Of a stretch of 64,000 nucleotides of DNA, positions 50,809-63,389 are shown piece by piece (within the stretch, counting starts at the first letter, position 1; the number at the start of each line of letters is the position of its first letter). Location of the stretch: the NCBI RefSeq assembly GCF_008831285.2, contig NC_045139.1:16226354-16290353 (forward strand). Direction: 5' to 3'. This DNA comes from Nymphaea colorata. Lineage: Eukaryota > Streptophyta > Magnoliopsida > Nymphaeales > Nymphaeaceae. Under the pieces are notes generated by a model. It had not been told where the DNA came from. It saw only the letters and a program-made list of their open reading frames with translations, and did no database searches. The translations under genes were made by a program, and so were the position numbers.

Positions 50809-51065
50809 AAGCATTTGATTACTTCACATTAAGATCCATGGATTTGATGTGGATCTTATCTAATATGTTGATGCTGATGTGGCAAAAGATCCACCGTAAA
50901 ATCTATAGTTCATCAAACTAAAGGATCTTAGGTCTGAGTTGAAACCTTTTTTTTGTCCTTTATATCGTTGAGAAGAGTTCTGATTTAAGATCAAATGGAA
51001 AGGGTCCAGTCTTAAATCCATGGTTCTCGAACCTTGAAGATTTTAGATCCTTTTCGGCCTGTTAT
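50800..51065 (-). mobile_element. MITE-like element, family A copy 3 (reverse orientation)
   Basis: Its reverse complement contains GGATCTAAAATCTTCAAGG, GAGAACCATGGATTTAAGAC, CTAAGATCCTTTAGTTTGAT and ATAGATTTTACGGTGGATC, in the same order as in 42478-42659. It abuts the interrupted copy to its left. Confidence 0.6.
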
Positions 51066-51069
51066 TTTA

Positions 51070-51950
51070 TACTTTTTAAACATTATACAATTCCGCTACC
51101 TAGTTGGTTTGCTTCTACTATCTCGGGTGAGATCTTGAAAGCATATCCTTGGAAGGCGAAAATTAAACAAAAGAGGCAGAGCAATGAATTTTTCATTTGG
51201 GAGACCCAACTATAGTTTCAAAAGTTTAATGTGGGCTGACATATAATTTTTTTAAATTTTTATATAAGGCTAAATGGCTACATGGAATTCCATGCAACTT
51301 TTTTTTTATTATTTAATTTTAAGGGGAACCATAATCCCTAGTCGACCTCTGTTAGGACCCGACCAGTTGCGACTACAAAGTGCCTTAGGGAATCAATAAA
51401 TTGGAGGTGGAAGATGCCACCCCCCATGTGACTGAGGCACATAGAAAAGGCCTCCAAACTAGCACCATCTATTCTACCAATTGATACTGACTTTTTAATG
51501 TGAAAAGTCTATATCATTAATATCATTAATCATATGGCTAATATTCATGTTGGAAATTATAACGTTATTGGAAAAAAAATGAGAATCAAAGATAAAAATG
51601 ATGAAATCATGTTGAACCAAGTCTCAGTTTTACTATTTTAAAGCCTTCAGTTTTCTTGTTATCTTAATAGGGGCAGATGTTTGAGGAGTCTGATCCGTTT
51701 GCTTTTGCCTCCAAGATCCAAAACTACTTTATTTGGTAGAAACTATACACTCCGCTCAACTAGAGTGTCACACGCTCACTGTTTATTGTTTGTGAAAGTA
51801 ATGCCGATGAGAGTCAAACAGATGATCAAACTCTTTCATACGAACAGTCAAATCAGCTATGCTACACCTTTTGAGGATTTTCACTGTCTTAAAAAGATGT
51901 AGGGGATCATGAACAAACCTTTGAGTAAAACTGATTTTGTCAATACTATG
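51070..51950. other. Intergenic, no gene seen
   Basis: No credible open frame or element. Confidence 0.55.
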
Positions 51951-51954
51951 GACA

Positions 51955-52155
51955 GGGGAGGAACCAAGGCAGGGCCGCTTGGATCTTGGCTCCACCTCAA
52001 TTTTTTTTTAAAAAAATTTTATATGTACATTTTAAAAAATATCACTTGTTTTATATGAAAAAATTTAAAAAATGATATTTTGGCCATAGTCAAAATTTAA
52101 AAACTTTAATTAGAACAAATTTTTGAAAAATTTCTGGCTTTGCTCCTAACTATAA
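51955..52155 (+). repeat. Dispersed repeat family B, copy 4
   Basis: Head GGGGAGGAACCAAGGCAGGG with TTGGCTCCACCTC, AT-rich body with GATATTTTGGCCATAGTC, and tail TTTCTGGCTTTGCTCCTA; collinear with 12835-13060 and, more loosely, with 44865-45040. Confidence 0.55.
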
Positions 52156-52159
52156 ACCC

Positions 52160-53700
52160 ATGAGATGAAAAGGAAATTGTAGATGTAGGGACATGCTTCT
52201 CGTTTTCTTTCCTTTTTTTTATGGTAATTCCATTTGTTTAAGAAGCTCAATTTTACAACTTTTGTTCATCAGTTGTGTGAAAATTTGTAGGTTTTTTCAT
52301 AATATATTTCTCCATTTTAGTGTTTTTAACTTGGGTTAAAGCGCAGAGATAAAAATATTCCCTTATCAATATTTGTTTAGTGTTGTGACGAACGTATTAA
52401 AATTTTCAAGAGAAAGAGAGAGACGGGGGTGGGGGGGGGAAAGAAACACTACAGTGCAAACTTGGGTACCTATCACTTGTCAGCCATTAAGTGCGCGTGG
52501 ACTAAAATTGGACCTTGCTTTTTCCATGTTTCGTTCGAACTCCATGAACCAACATTGCAGGGATGTTAATATAATAATGCAAATATTTAAAATTTGAAAC
52601 TCTTAAATGTATATTCTATTTCTTTTTTAATTAACTTCTTGACAATAAGAATTTGATGAGAAAAATATAAATAACTGTTATATTTCCGATACCATGTTAT
52701 TCCAGGTATGCCTTTTCATGAATGTTTCTTAGAGAATAAAACTTTTATATATATATATACGTGGAAACATGAAAAAGAAAAAAAATCAAATATTAAATAA
52801 CAAAAATACTCATCACATAATCACAATTCAATTTATATATATATGTATATATATGAAAGTGCTAAGACATTTATATGCTATATAGATAGACAAAAGCAAT
52901 CAGGTCTTGATATTTTTTAAATCGGTGGTTGTGAAAAGAATAAGCAAATGTGTGAAACTAACAATAAGCAACAAAAATGTCACATCACCTTATGAAAATC
53001 TTGAAAACTCGAAGTATATATTAGATATTATGAGGAAAAAAGTTAACCATTTGATTTTTGAGCTGTATAAACTCCAATTAATCTATTTAATGTACATATT
53101 AATTCTTTTAAAGTTGTATACTTTTAAACAGTTTTCATTTATCTCTATATATAATTAAATTTACATAAGATATCACTCATAATGCTTGAGAGTGAGAAAA
53201 CCACTGGAAAGCAGGACAAATTAAAGGGACTGATTTGAGTTTTTCTAAAAGACAATATGATATTTGGATTTATTTTTAATAAACTGAATTCTTAATGAGG
53301 ACAACAAAGTTAGACAAGCTCAAAAGTTCGTTTGGTAAAAAAATCAACAACATCCACTCTTTTATTTGTCTCTCTTTTCAGTTTCTTATGTTTATTAAGA
53401 ATTTAATTTAGTTTCAAATCAATAAGATGCCAGACATTGTGCCGTATTGTAACAAAATTATACTCATTATTTAAAACATTATAAACAATACTTTATCACA
53501 AGAAAACTTTTTTAACAATAAATTTTTAATTTTTAACCATATGAAATTCGTCATCTTAAACTCCTATGTTTTTAAACTGACTTTCTTATGATTATTACTG
53601 AACAGACAAATAAGTAAATGCTCATTTTTAGTTCATCAAGGGAAAGCAAATCCATTTAAGGAGTGAATCTACCGATAAATCGCATCAATTTACTTCGATA
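52160..53700. other. Intergenic, no gene seen
   Basis: Very AT-rich with TA tracts near 52745 and 52835; no credible open frame. Confidence 0.6.
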
Positions 53701-53749
53701 CTTTCACCTGAGCCTGGTAAAAAATAAGATTCACCCCAAACAAAACCCG

Positions 53750-54540
53750 GACGCTTTTTATCTTCAATATCTCTTTCCTTGTTGATGTTTTTTTCTTATT
53801 ATTTTTGACTGCTTATTTCCAACCGCCGTGTGCTGCGTCTGCCGGCGCTGGATAAAAAGTTCTTTTCCTTTTATTGCCGTTGCCGTCCTTTCCTCTTTGG
53901 CTTTTTTTTTTCCATTTCTATTTACCGCGTCTGTCTAGGGTTTAAAAATGGTCAGTAGATACAGTGTGTCTTCGCTGTCTCCCTTCCTCTCATGACTTCA
54001 TCTTCCTAATTTCTTCCTCTCTTCCCTCCCTTGTTTCCCCTCTGTCTCTCTTTTCGTTTCTTTTCATGTGTTCTCTTTGTTTTGTGCTTCCCTTGTTCGA
54101 TGGTCTTCTTCCAATTTCCCGTGCGAGAAAACCCATTTCCCTGTTCATAATTCGTGTTCTTTCGTCAAGGTAGACGGAATTTCTGGGGTGCTGGGTCACG
54201 GATATTCTCCCTTTGCGTGTCTGCGTTTAATTTTTCCACCCCCTTTCCTGCTCTCCTCTTTCTTACCCTCTTTTTCTGGCTGACATATCTGTCTCTCTGC
54301 CGGTTGTGAAATTATTTGCTTTCCGACCGATTCTGTGCCGTTGGATCTGCAAGAATTTCTGATAGCTGTTTTGTCCTTTACCATCTGTTTCCATCGGGTT
54401 TCAGTAATCGGACTCGGGATTTATATTTTTCTAGCTCGTTTACCTTTTAGGATTTCTTTCTGGGTAGGTCGGTTTTCATTTTTGGGAGGTTCTCTCGTCT
54501 AAGTGAGGGAGAAACGGGGAAGTGCTGTCCCGGTCGGAAT
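53750..54540 (+). promoter_or_regulatory. Promoter and CT-rich 5' leader of the MYB gene
   Basis: Pyrimidine-rich leader-type sequence follows a GATAAAAAG box (about 53851). A telo-box (TAGGGTTT, 53936-53943) sits at the likely transcription start. Two short upstream open frames lie here: 53948-53995 (15 codons plus stop) and 54066-54173 (35 codons plus stop). A possible leader intron runs from AAGGTAGAC (about 54170) to TGGGTAG (about 54467). Upstream frames in this position can lower translation, but this is inference. Confidence 0.5.
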
Positions 54541-54582
54541 TTGGACGAGGGACTAGATGACAACCGATTGGGGGGGAATTCG

Positions 54583-57500
54583 GTGGCGGAAACGGTGGAC
54601 GGTTCCGAGTGGAGCAGGGAGCAGGAGAAGGCGTTCGAGAATGCGCTTGCGACTCATCCGGAAGATTCGAGCGACAGGTGGGAGCGAATTGCTTCATCGG
54701 TGGCCGGGAAGAGCGCGGTGGAGGTGAAGCGCCACTACGACGTCCTTGTGGAGGACATCGATGGGATTGAATCCGGGAGGGTGCCCCTTCCCAGCTACGC
54801 CTCATCCTCTTCTTCCGATGCGTTTGGGGATGCATCTGCCGAGAGTGGAGGTGGAAGGAAAAGCGCTCATTTTGGCGCCGTGCAGAGCTCAGAGTCCAGC
54901 CTTGGTGGAAAGACTGGGTCCCGGTCGGACCAGGAACGACGCAAAGGGATAGCTTGGACAGAGGAAGAGCATAGGTATTCTTCTGCCGCCTTAAATTTCT
55001 TCGCTACTACTCGATTTGCGTGCTGGTATCCAATGAAAAATCTCCATGGCTCTTTATTCTAGCTTTTACATAAATCTATTTCTTGGTGGAACTGGAAGCT
55101 GGCAACTTTAGTCATACTGGTAAAACTACCAGTACTTGAGTTCCAAATGCTTACTTTTCATTTTCTGCTGGATACTCACCATGTGCAGAAATGGTTCCAT
55201 GTACGGTCTAGCTGCCGTTGAGAGAATTTCTGTTTGTTTGGTCACTTGGTATTTTGTGATTTCAAGTGTTGGATGTTTCCGCTGTAAATATTATCTTCTA
55301 AAATTCATTTTGAAATCATTTGTAATTTGTCTAAGTTAAGGACAGCAACTTTGGTCATTTTCCAGGTTCTATATCCTCGTGTATCGTTGGTAGTAGTGGT
55401 GGTGAAGACATCTTTTTACGGTGTTCTTTCATAGTCAACATCTTTCTTATTTCTTCGATGATTCTGCTTCAGGACGACACGAATTTGGTCTCTGGTTAAT
55501 TTTGTTCTACGTGAATGGATTAGGATTGAGATTTTTCTTCCACCTAGTTGGTTTCCTTTTCATCTTCAGTGATGACATATGCTGGTCATGCTATTATTGG
55601 GGTGAATAACAACATTGATATTCAGGTTCAACTCTGAACAGAGCTTCTGAAAGTGCATCTCTGAACAGAGATTCTTGCTCGCTTGTGCGAAAGGGTGATT
55701 GTAGACCCTTGAGCACCTGATACTTGATACTAGATTTGGTCAGTTGTACCTGTTGGTTGTAGAGTTGGCCAATCCTTTAGGGAAGCTCTGGATGTCTAAT
55801 CATGTACATGCATGCGTTTGACTTTTAGCACACCTGTAATGTGTGAAACCAGTTTTAGTTTTCTATCTCTTCGTATTTGCTTCTTACCATTGAGTCTGGT
55901 AAATCTTTAAGTAATACTTAGGCCGCAACAGATATGTTCCGTTAGATGTTACAATTGAAGGTGAGTCCCTCATGTGAAAAACATGGGGAGGTCCACATTT
56001 TACCAGCTATGTTTTATTCCCATACGCGAATCGTGTAGCGTTGAGTAATGGGTAAATAACTATATTGTTGAGTAGTGGCCTAATTTTGGGATTTGCTGTA
56101 ATTACTTCATAAAACCCATGGGATGAGGATTTTAGTTTAGTTTTTGCCATGTATGACTCTTGAATTTGGGAGTTATATCATTATTATGGTGTGTGGCGGC
56201 TCTTAGAACACTGTAAAGTAGCAGCCCAATTCCACCATCTTTTTCCTCACAGTTTCTATCTCCTGGAAAGGAAAATTAGCCTTGTCATTAATGGCTTTTA
56301 TGTTCTTAAGGAAGACGAAGTATGGGACTTGCTCGGAGAAACTTTGTCAAGTACTTCGTAGTGGAACTGCGAATATTTTAGCTTCTGAGCTTCGCATCTG
56401 GAATTCTTTAATAATCTTCTTTGTTGTCTACGAGTCACAGTCAACATGGACCATTTTGCTGAAGCTAATACTTTTTCTTTGCAAATTATCGTTCCATCCT
56501 TGAAGGGGCCAAAGACATGTATTTTTTTTATTCTATATGCTTTTTTTCCCACTTATCTAGTTTTCACATCCATATCTGCGGTGGCTTGTTATAGAAAACA
56601 CTGATCCTCTTTAAATCGATTGTTGATTCTCTGCTTTGCCAATTTTCTCACCTTTTTGTCAAGGAAACAGAGAACATGGACAAACACATTTTAGCATGTA
56701 TTTTCACATCTGCTGATATGCAGCATAAAAGCACAAGGCTTCCTATACTTCAGTAACCAATTGCAATGCTCTTGTAATTATATTGCCTATGTGAGATATT
56801 ATGTTTTTGTTGTTGCTGCTACTGTTATTATTGTTATTATGTATGTGATACTGAATTTGGGTTCACATCTAAGTCACATGGGTAAAGTCCACGTACTCGT
56901 ACTCGTGTTGCTGTACCCGTACGCAAAATGGGTACTTGGACACTCTCGGGTACCTTTAGATTCAAATTGCTTAATTTTAAGTTTGATTTAATTTTTTTCA
57001 CCTTACTTTTCATTCTACTTAAAGTTATTATTCATTAACATAGTAACATACTAATGTTTTTTATTTATATCACTTGTTTACTAAAATGTTGCTTTCATTT
57101 TGATTTTTTGTGTTATTTTGCATATATAGATACATATATCCTGCCGTACCCCGTACCTACATTGTTAAAGTTGTCGTGTTCGTACCCATACCCAAACTGT
57201 ACCCGTACCCATGTGACACCTACTCTTAGTTCATTCTTAGTTGTTTGTAAATAGATATTCAGGTATAGCAGGCTGGTGCTAGTCCTTTTCTACCGGCTCC
57301 ATCTTCATTTTGGAGATTTTGTGTGAGAACTTGATCCATCGAAACTTATTGACATTGGGATAATAGAGGGGCCCTTGGTCAGCAGATCATGTGTGTAAAT
57401 ATCCACTTTAGCTTTTTAGTTATTTTATTTACATCAGTAGATACAGTATGCCCCAAAATGTTGGTACAAAGAAGTCATGATTTTTTTTATTACTAGACTG

Positions 57501-59911
57501 GATTTTTTGTGAGTTGACAAGGTTAAGAATTGATTGACTTTTTTGATCATGTAGAATCCATCTACATATGGTTGGATTTGTGAAAAACCGCAAACAGAGT
57601 TCTACGGGGCTGGACGGTTGATGTAGTTCATGGACGGCACATTTCATGTGTGTATGTGTGTGTGTATAAACGTGTGTCCATCTGAAACAGGAAAACAAAA
57701 CAAAGGGTGGGTGAACTTAAACTTCCACACCACAAGGGAGATATTACCGACTGCTGGTCATCACTTTCCAAGTCCCTTTGTACCTCTAATTCACGTCACC
57801 CGACATATCCAACGAGCTGATGCCGGAACAATCCACAACATGCGAGAATTTTATTCTCTGTCCAATACTAGATACTCTTGCACCTGCTGTTGTGTCTGTG
57901 CTAGTTTGCTAACAGCAAGCACATTGTAACCTCATGTGAGTTTCCATACAAGAGTGCTTGATTATAAAAGTGCAACTAGCCTTCTGGGCCAATCGGAGTA
58001 CCCCAAATAAAATGGACCGAAATTGCCTTTTGAGTGCCTGCAGAAGGTGGTGAAACCTTACCTTTGAGCACACGGCATTGAAGACACATGCAGGTAGCAT
58101 GGTATCTGAAATAGGGCATGAAGGACAAGTGGCGCCAAAAAGAAGTTAGAAGTATTGATAAAATTTTTAAATCAAGTCCGTAAGTGAAACGTGGAGGCTG
58201 AGACTGGTAGCTGGTTACGTTGGTTTTATAAGGAGCTCACATAGGTAGATCATATTGATTGAACCAGAGAATGATGAGATGGCAAGAAGAGGCGATAATT
58301 TCACAAGGTTGGTTAGACAGGAGCTTCTGAGCCCTCTCAAAAGGATGTAAATCCAGTATAAGGGCAATGGACGAAGCAGTTAGGTTGTACTTAGATTTTC
58401 GAGCTTGCATGTCAAGGTGAAAAGCATCTTAATGCTCTCATCATATTAGTAGAGGTGAATGGTGTCCTTTCTTATTGTGAACAGAAACGACTTAGCTTTC
58501 TTAAGTCCTTTGTGTTTCCTATACTACTACTTTCATCTCTCGTCTCTCCAGTAACTCCCTTCAGTAGACTCCATTCGCTCTCTGTCACTTGATTCTGATT
58601 GTGATTCCTAAAAGACTGTTTTTTCATCTTTTAATGAAGGATTATAATACGAGCTTCTATCAGGGGGTCCTGCCCAAAAGAAAATGTTAATTATATGGTC
58701 AGAATGAGGCAAGCAAATCTGACCTATGTTTATATGCGCTCTTCCCTCCTTTCTCTCTTCCTCCTCCACCCCCACCTTCCCTTACCCCCCAAAAAAGGTT
58801 AAAAGGACATGATCACCTAAGATGCTAGATAATGCCTGTTTATAATTTTACTAAATAGGTGAAACCCATATATTCGCTACTCAATTTACATGGTTTGATA
58901 GTGAAGTTGTTTCTCCGTTGCCTTGCCCCGTCTCTGCATTCATAACTTTCATGTTTGATTTTGGCTCGGTATGTGCTGGCTTGGGTGCACTGTTTGCAAT
59001 GTATGCAATTAACGTGGAGATTTGTTCCTGAGCTTTTTTTATAATTTTTTTTAATAGAATAGAAACATCATGATGGCGTCCAGTTTGCATCAAGTTGTTT
59101 CTTACCCATCAAGAGGAAAAAGGGGAGTAGCAAAATTGGTAAACAAATACTTGTTGTTGGTGATCCTAGAAAAAAATGCGTCTTGTAGAATGTAAATTCA
59201 ATCGTGATTTCTCTTATGCACGCCAAACTTTATCCAGAATGCAAGTGAACCAACTTAATTTCAGTGTTAGCCCTCTGTTTTGCTTCTTGACGTGGATTTT
59301 GATCGAGTGTTTATTGATAATTATTCCACTTTTGCTGGAAAACAAGCAACTTTTTTTTTTTCCGATGCTGGAACTGATTTCTCATACTCCGCACGCACGC
59401 TTATTTTGTCGTGTTCAGGTTGTTTTTACTTGGTTTAGAGAAGTATGGAAAAGGTGACTGGCGTAGCATCTCAAGGAACTTTGTGATCTCGAGGACACCT
59501 ACCCAGGTGGCTAGTCATGCACAAAAGTACTTTATTCGCCTCAATTCAATTAACAAAGACAGAAGGCGATCAAGCATTCACGATATCACCAGCGTCAGCA
59601 ATGGCGACATGCAGGCAGCTCAAGGTCCTATTACAGGACAGACGAATGGAGCTGCTGTATCAGCTGGAAAACCTGCCAAGGCAGCCAGTCAGTTGCCTGG
59701 TGCTCCAGGTGTTGGTGTATATGGGACTCCTATTGGTCAGCCCATTGGTGGGCCGCTTGTCTCTGCTGTAGGAACACCGGTAAGTCTACCTTCTCCTGGG
59801 CATATGGCGTATGGAGTTCGTGCGCCAGTCCCCGGTGGCATGGTACCAGGTGCTCCGATGAACCTTGCTCCGATGGCATACCCAATGCCTCAGACTTCGG
59901 CGCAGAGGTGA
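54583..59911 (+). CDS. DIVARICATA/SRM1-type two-repeat MYB transcription factor, start codon missing
   Basis: Exon 1 ends 54974 (CATAG, then GTATTC) and exon 2 is 59419-59911; the 4444 bp intron splits Arg in EEHR-LFLLGL. Counted from the GTG at 54583 the product has 294 residues (Arabidopsis SRM1 has 298). The N-terminal SANT/MYB repeat has [32 protein letters not shown] and HYDVLVEDI. The second repeat ([33 protein letters not shown]) contains the SHAQKYF motif typical of DNA-binding I-box MYBs. A Gly/Pro-rich tail ends MPQTSAQR. The role is nuclear transcription control; relatives act in stress and flower-symmetry programmes. Anomaly: the frame is open back to a stop at 54448 but has no ATG. 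The start given is the codon that best matches the family N-terminus; an out-of-frame ATG lies at 54557. Confidence 0.85.
56869..57220 (+). mobile_element. MITE-like element in the MYB intron
   Basis: GTCACATGGGTA (56873-56884) and its inverse TACCCATGTGAC (about 57206-57217) bound about 350 bp. Inside both ends lie degenerate CGTACCCGTACC repeats, a pattern common to non-autonomous DNA elements in plant introns. No clear target duplication found. Confidence 0.5.
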
Positions 59912-60130
59912 TGGGCAGGCATTGCCCAAATGTATAAAAGAACGGAAGGGATAGAATAGTGAGGGAGGCTGTTGTAGTTGTTTCGTGCTATTTGTCATAA
60001 TCTCTTTGGGGGATTAATAAGACGATGGTTCAGTATTGGGCTATTTTGCATTCATACTCCATGGGAATAAGCCGTAGAACTGGGTGATGTATATACATTT
60101 CCTGTAAATGTTTTACTTATGGGAGCATTA
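59912..60130 (+). other. 3' UTR of the MYB gene
   Basis: Sequence after the TGA; weak polyadenylation-type motifs (ATTAATAAG near 60013, TGTAAATG near 60102). The exact end is not determined. Confidence 0.4.
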
Positions 60131-60139
60131 TGATTCTGT

Positions 60140-62600
60140 CGTCGCCTATCTCTCATTCCATTCCTCTCCCTCAGTAGTGCTTTCCTTGCTTGGTTGAATT
60201 AGAACTTCTGATATTGGCATGCCTGAGCTTGTGCATGCACCTGCACACACAGACAAACGTGCACACAGTTACTGGTTTATTTTGCTTATGTACTTTTTGA
60301 ATCTATGCTCGTCACTTTTTGACCGACGGACTGCTGGTAAGAACGTCGATCGCCGAGGTTTTACGGAAGCAAGAGGGGCGCACCGATACACACGGTAACG
60401 CTTTGCGTCGGTGGCGTAAGGCCAATCGGGCGATGGTTAGTGGTTGCCTGTCGTGCCTGCTGTCTCGTTTTGTTGTTGGTTGGCGTTGGTGTCGCTGAGT
60501 TTCATCCTTCTCTGGCTGGCAAAAACATAGGCCAAGTTATTGAATAACAAGAGCGAACGTGGCATCACCGAACAAAGCAAGCTGAAGTCCGTTTTTCACG
60601 GGCATCGCCACTTTCCTGAAAATATCTCCACTTTCGTCCCTCGGATCTTTATGGGTAAAGTTGGGCATCAGGTCAGGGTTGGTTAACTCAAAACCTAACA
60701 AAGTCAGACTTGGGTTGGCTCAAAGCCCTTGTCTACAGCTCGCATAGTTATCGGGTAGACTTAACTGTCAATTTTATACCCATCGGGTATATAGTTTGAT
60801 GTTTACTCACATTTAAAATTTTTAATATTTTAAGAACCTTTAGGGATGTCGAGTTTTTGGTGTCGTCGGTGACACATAAAGAGTTTTTTATTAAGTGAGC
60901 TGATTGTTAATGTCATTTGCAAAGATTATATATCAAGAAAGAGAAGCAATGCAGAAAGATAATATATATATATATATATATATTCAGTCTAAACTCAGTT
61001 CATCAGGAATCGAGTACTCAGTTTATTCATCACCAATCGAATACCCAACATTCCCATCAGATACCCGATCTGTTGCACATCGATATTAGTGGGATTGCGT
61101 CGTGAGGGGGAAAAACATGTAGGATTGAGAAAAAGAGTTTTAAAGTTGTAAATATCATTATGTCTATGGTAAATAATGCGATCTTAGGCTTTGCTTTCTC
61201 AATGAGCTAATCATGTACGGGCTTCTTGACTAATCAGACCAAAGCTTAAGAAGAAAAGCTGCTTCTATTCGTTTACCAGCCAATAAGGTAAGCAGCCTTC
61301 AGATTTCGGCAAGATCCTTAATTTTATTATCTCTTGCATTTTCGTTGACTTCAAAATATTGCGTCAGTAGGGTTGTACCTCAAGAGATTTTAAAGTTCAA
61401 GTCAAAAAGTTGGAAGCCCACCTGCCGGAGTTCATTGGAAGGTGTTGATGGGCGTGAGCCTAACTCTAGCACCCTTCCTGTAAAAGCGTTGACAAAGAAG
61501 CACGGGTGGCTCTAATTCTAAAGAAGCGCTACAGGTTTTTGAATTTTGTTGATATATGTCAAAGGTCTAAAGTCTGCGTTGTGAGGAAAAATTAGGTTTT
61601 CGTGTTTGGCAGGCGGAATACATGAAACTAGAAAGCCAATTGGAATCAGAGGTAAACCCAAGTCTCCATCATCGACTCAAATGCAATGCAGAAATGGGCC
61701 TCAATACATCCAAGCGATCTGTTACCCAACTTCATTTACATTGTTCCATTGGCCTTCGCAGACTACAGCAGTGGCCATGCTGCGTTCATTAACAGCAACG
61801 CTTATATTGTATAATATTTTTCACATTCACTTCCACACAAACACAAATGTACATTATATATATGAATGTATCTATGTATGAGGAAAAGTTGATCCAGTCT
61901 TAGTTTGAGTCGGATTTATGAATTTTAACTTGGCGAGGATGCTCATAGAGGCTCTTAGACTTGCCAGAGAGGGTTTGGTGGACATGTTGTTTCCCTATTG
62001 TCGGTACATCAGAACCGGTCCGAGCAGGTCAAGGATGCCATTGAATTGTGGCATCACTCAAGAATTTTCTGCACTCTACGTCAGGTAGAACACGACCGTG
62101 TGGTTCGACTACTGAAATTGCCTCAGGGATTGTGAACAGATTGTTTTCTGGGGCAGGAGTGCTATGGCAGGACTCTGCAGCCTATTTGAACATGGATGAT
62201 TATATTTTCTTGAGTCCCGTGTTCTGCGGAAGTTAATTGAAATGGTCTCCAACTCAGTTCATGAGATCACTCTGAAAGCTAACAATGAGCAATAGAAAGC
62301 TAACGCTCTGATATTTTCCTTTTCTGGACCATGATTCAAGACTGAGAAAGTGAGCATTCGACATGGTATGCTTTCCAAGGACATGATCGTCTACTACGCA
62401 GGATGTAGACTGGTTATAGATCCTTGTGTTTGTAAATAGTATACAACCTTTTCTTCGGTTTTGTTTGTATTCTTTCATGCTTTTCAATAAAGAGAATCCC
62501 CCACTAGAAAGAAGGGTGGAGAGAATGGTCGTCGAAGGACAAAAAGAAAAAGAAAAGAAAAAGGTGAGGGAGTGAAAGAGAGTGAAAGAACCAGTCTGAA
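60140..62600. other. Intergenic, no gene seen
   Basis: Contains a (TA)n tract at about 60961-60982. Open frames are short and show no family resemblance. Confidence 0.5.
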
Positions 62601-62614
62601 AATGAGATTGGTTG

Positions 62615-62745
62615 AACTCATCATGTAGACCGACGACTGAGTAGATAAAAACAGTACGTAGACTCAGTACATAAGAACAACGTACTCATGAAATATGTAC
62701 TGATGACTGAGTAAATACGAACAATCTGTAGACGGATTCTAAGTC
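62615..62745. repeat. Short degenerate repeats of a GACTGAGTA(G/A)ATA motif
   Basis: CGACTGAGTAGATAAAAACA, TGACTGAGTAAATACGAACA and GTAGACTCAGTACATAAGAA occur within about 100 bp, interspersed with GTAGAC steps; probably an old decayed tandem array. Confidence 0.5.
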
Positions 62746-62786
62746 AACTTATATGTCAGATTGAATGGTGGCACGTGCAAAGTCAT

Positions 62787-62803
62787 ATATATATATATAT
62801 ATA
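62787..62803. repeat. Short (TA)n tract
   Basis: Perfect alternating TA tract. Confidence 0.85.
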
Positions 62804-63244
62804 GACAGGCATTGTAGCTTGATCATCATTTCTTTGAAACATTTTTTTGCCTTTTGGTGACGAGTAAGTGCCAACCCTTTGGGGGAGCCGAAAGTATAAT
62901 ATAAAGATCTCCCTCTCTCACACTGTTGGCGAGGCCTTGGACTTGGTGGTGGGGAGTGAAGTTCAAGAGTAATGCCGGCGTTCGTAAGAGCAATGTCCAG
63001 ACAACCTAGATTTGTCAATTAATATGGAAAAATATCAGCGACCTTATCTACTCCATCTCCATGTTCATGCTTCCAGCTGACAAATTTTGAGATCGAATCC
63101 TTTGCCTTTCTTTTGGCAGAGCGCATTATTTTATAAATCAAGTGGTGAAATACTTCAGCATCGACGGAGACGGGTTCATTCTGCATGCGTTCACGATTAT
63201 ACCCATGCCGGCTGGTTTGTCAAAGGCAGTGGAATGTAGTCGCC

Positions 63245-63385
63245 GTAAAAATTGATTGTTAAAAGTAGAAAATTATTTTAAAAGCGCTGCCAATTCAAGC
63301 TGATCGGATGAAGTTTTCGTAAGATTAATTGCTAAAGTAAAAAAATGATTCTAAAAGTGCTAATTCGGGCTGATCTGGTCTGCCT
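63245..63385. repeat. 74 bp tandem duplication, diverged
   Basis: Units starting GTAAAAATTGATTGTTAAAA (63245) and GTAAGATTAATTGCTAAAGT (63319) share TTTTAAAAGYGCT/TTCTAAAAGTGCT and RGCTGATC in order. Confidence 0.65.
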
Positions 63386-63389
63386 CATT

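Noticed and set aside
61900-62240. Possible coding scrap on the plus strand (text reading like CGITQEFSALYVR)
   Set aside because: The frame is broken by stops after a few dozen codons, and no family could be named.
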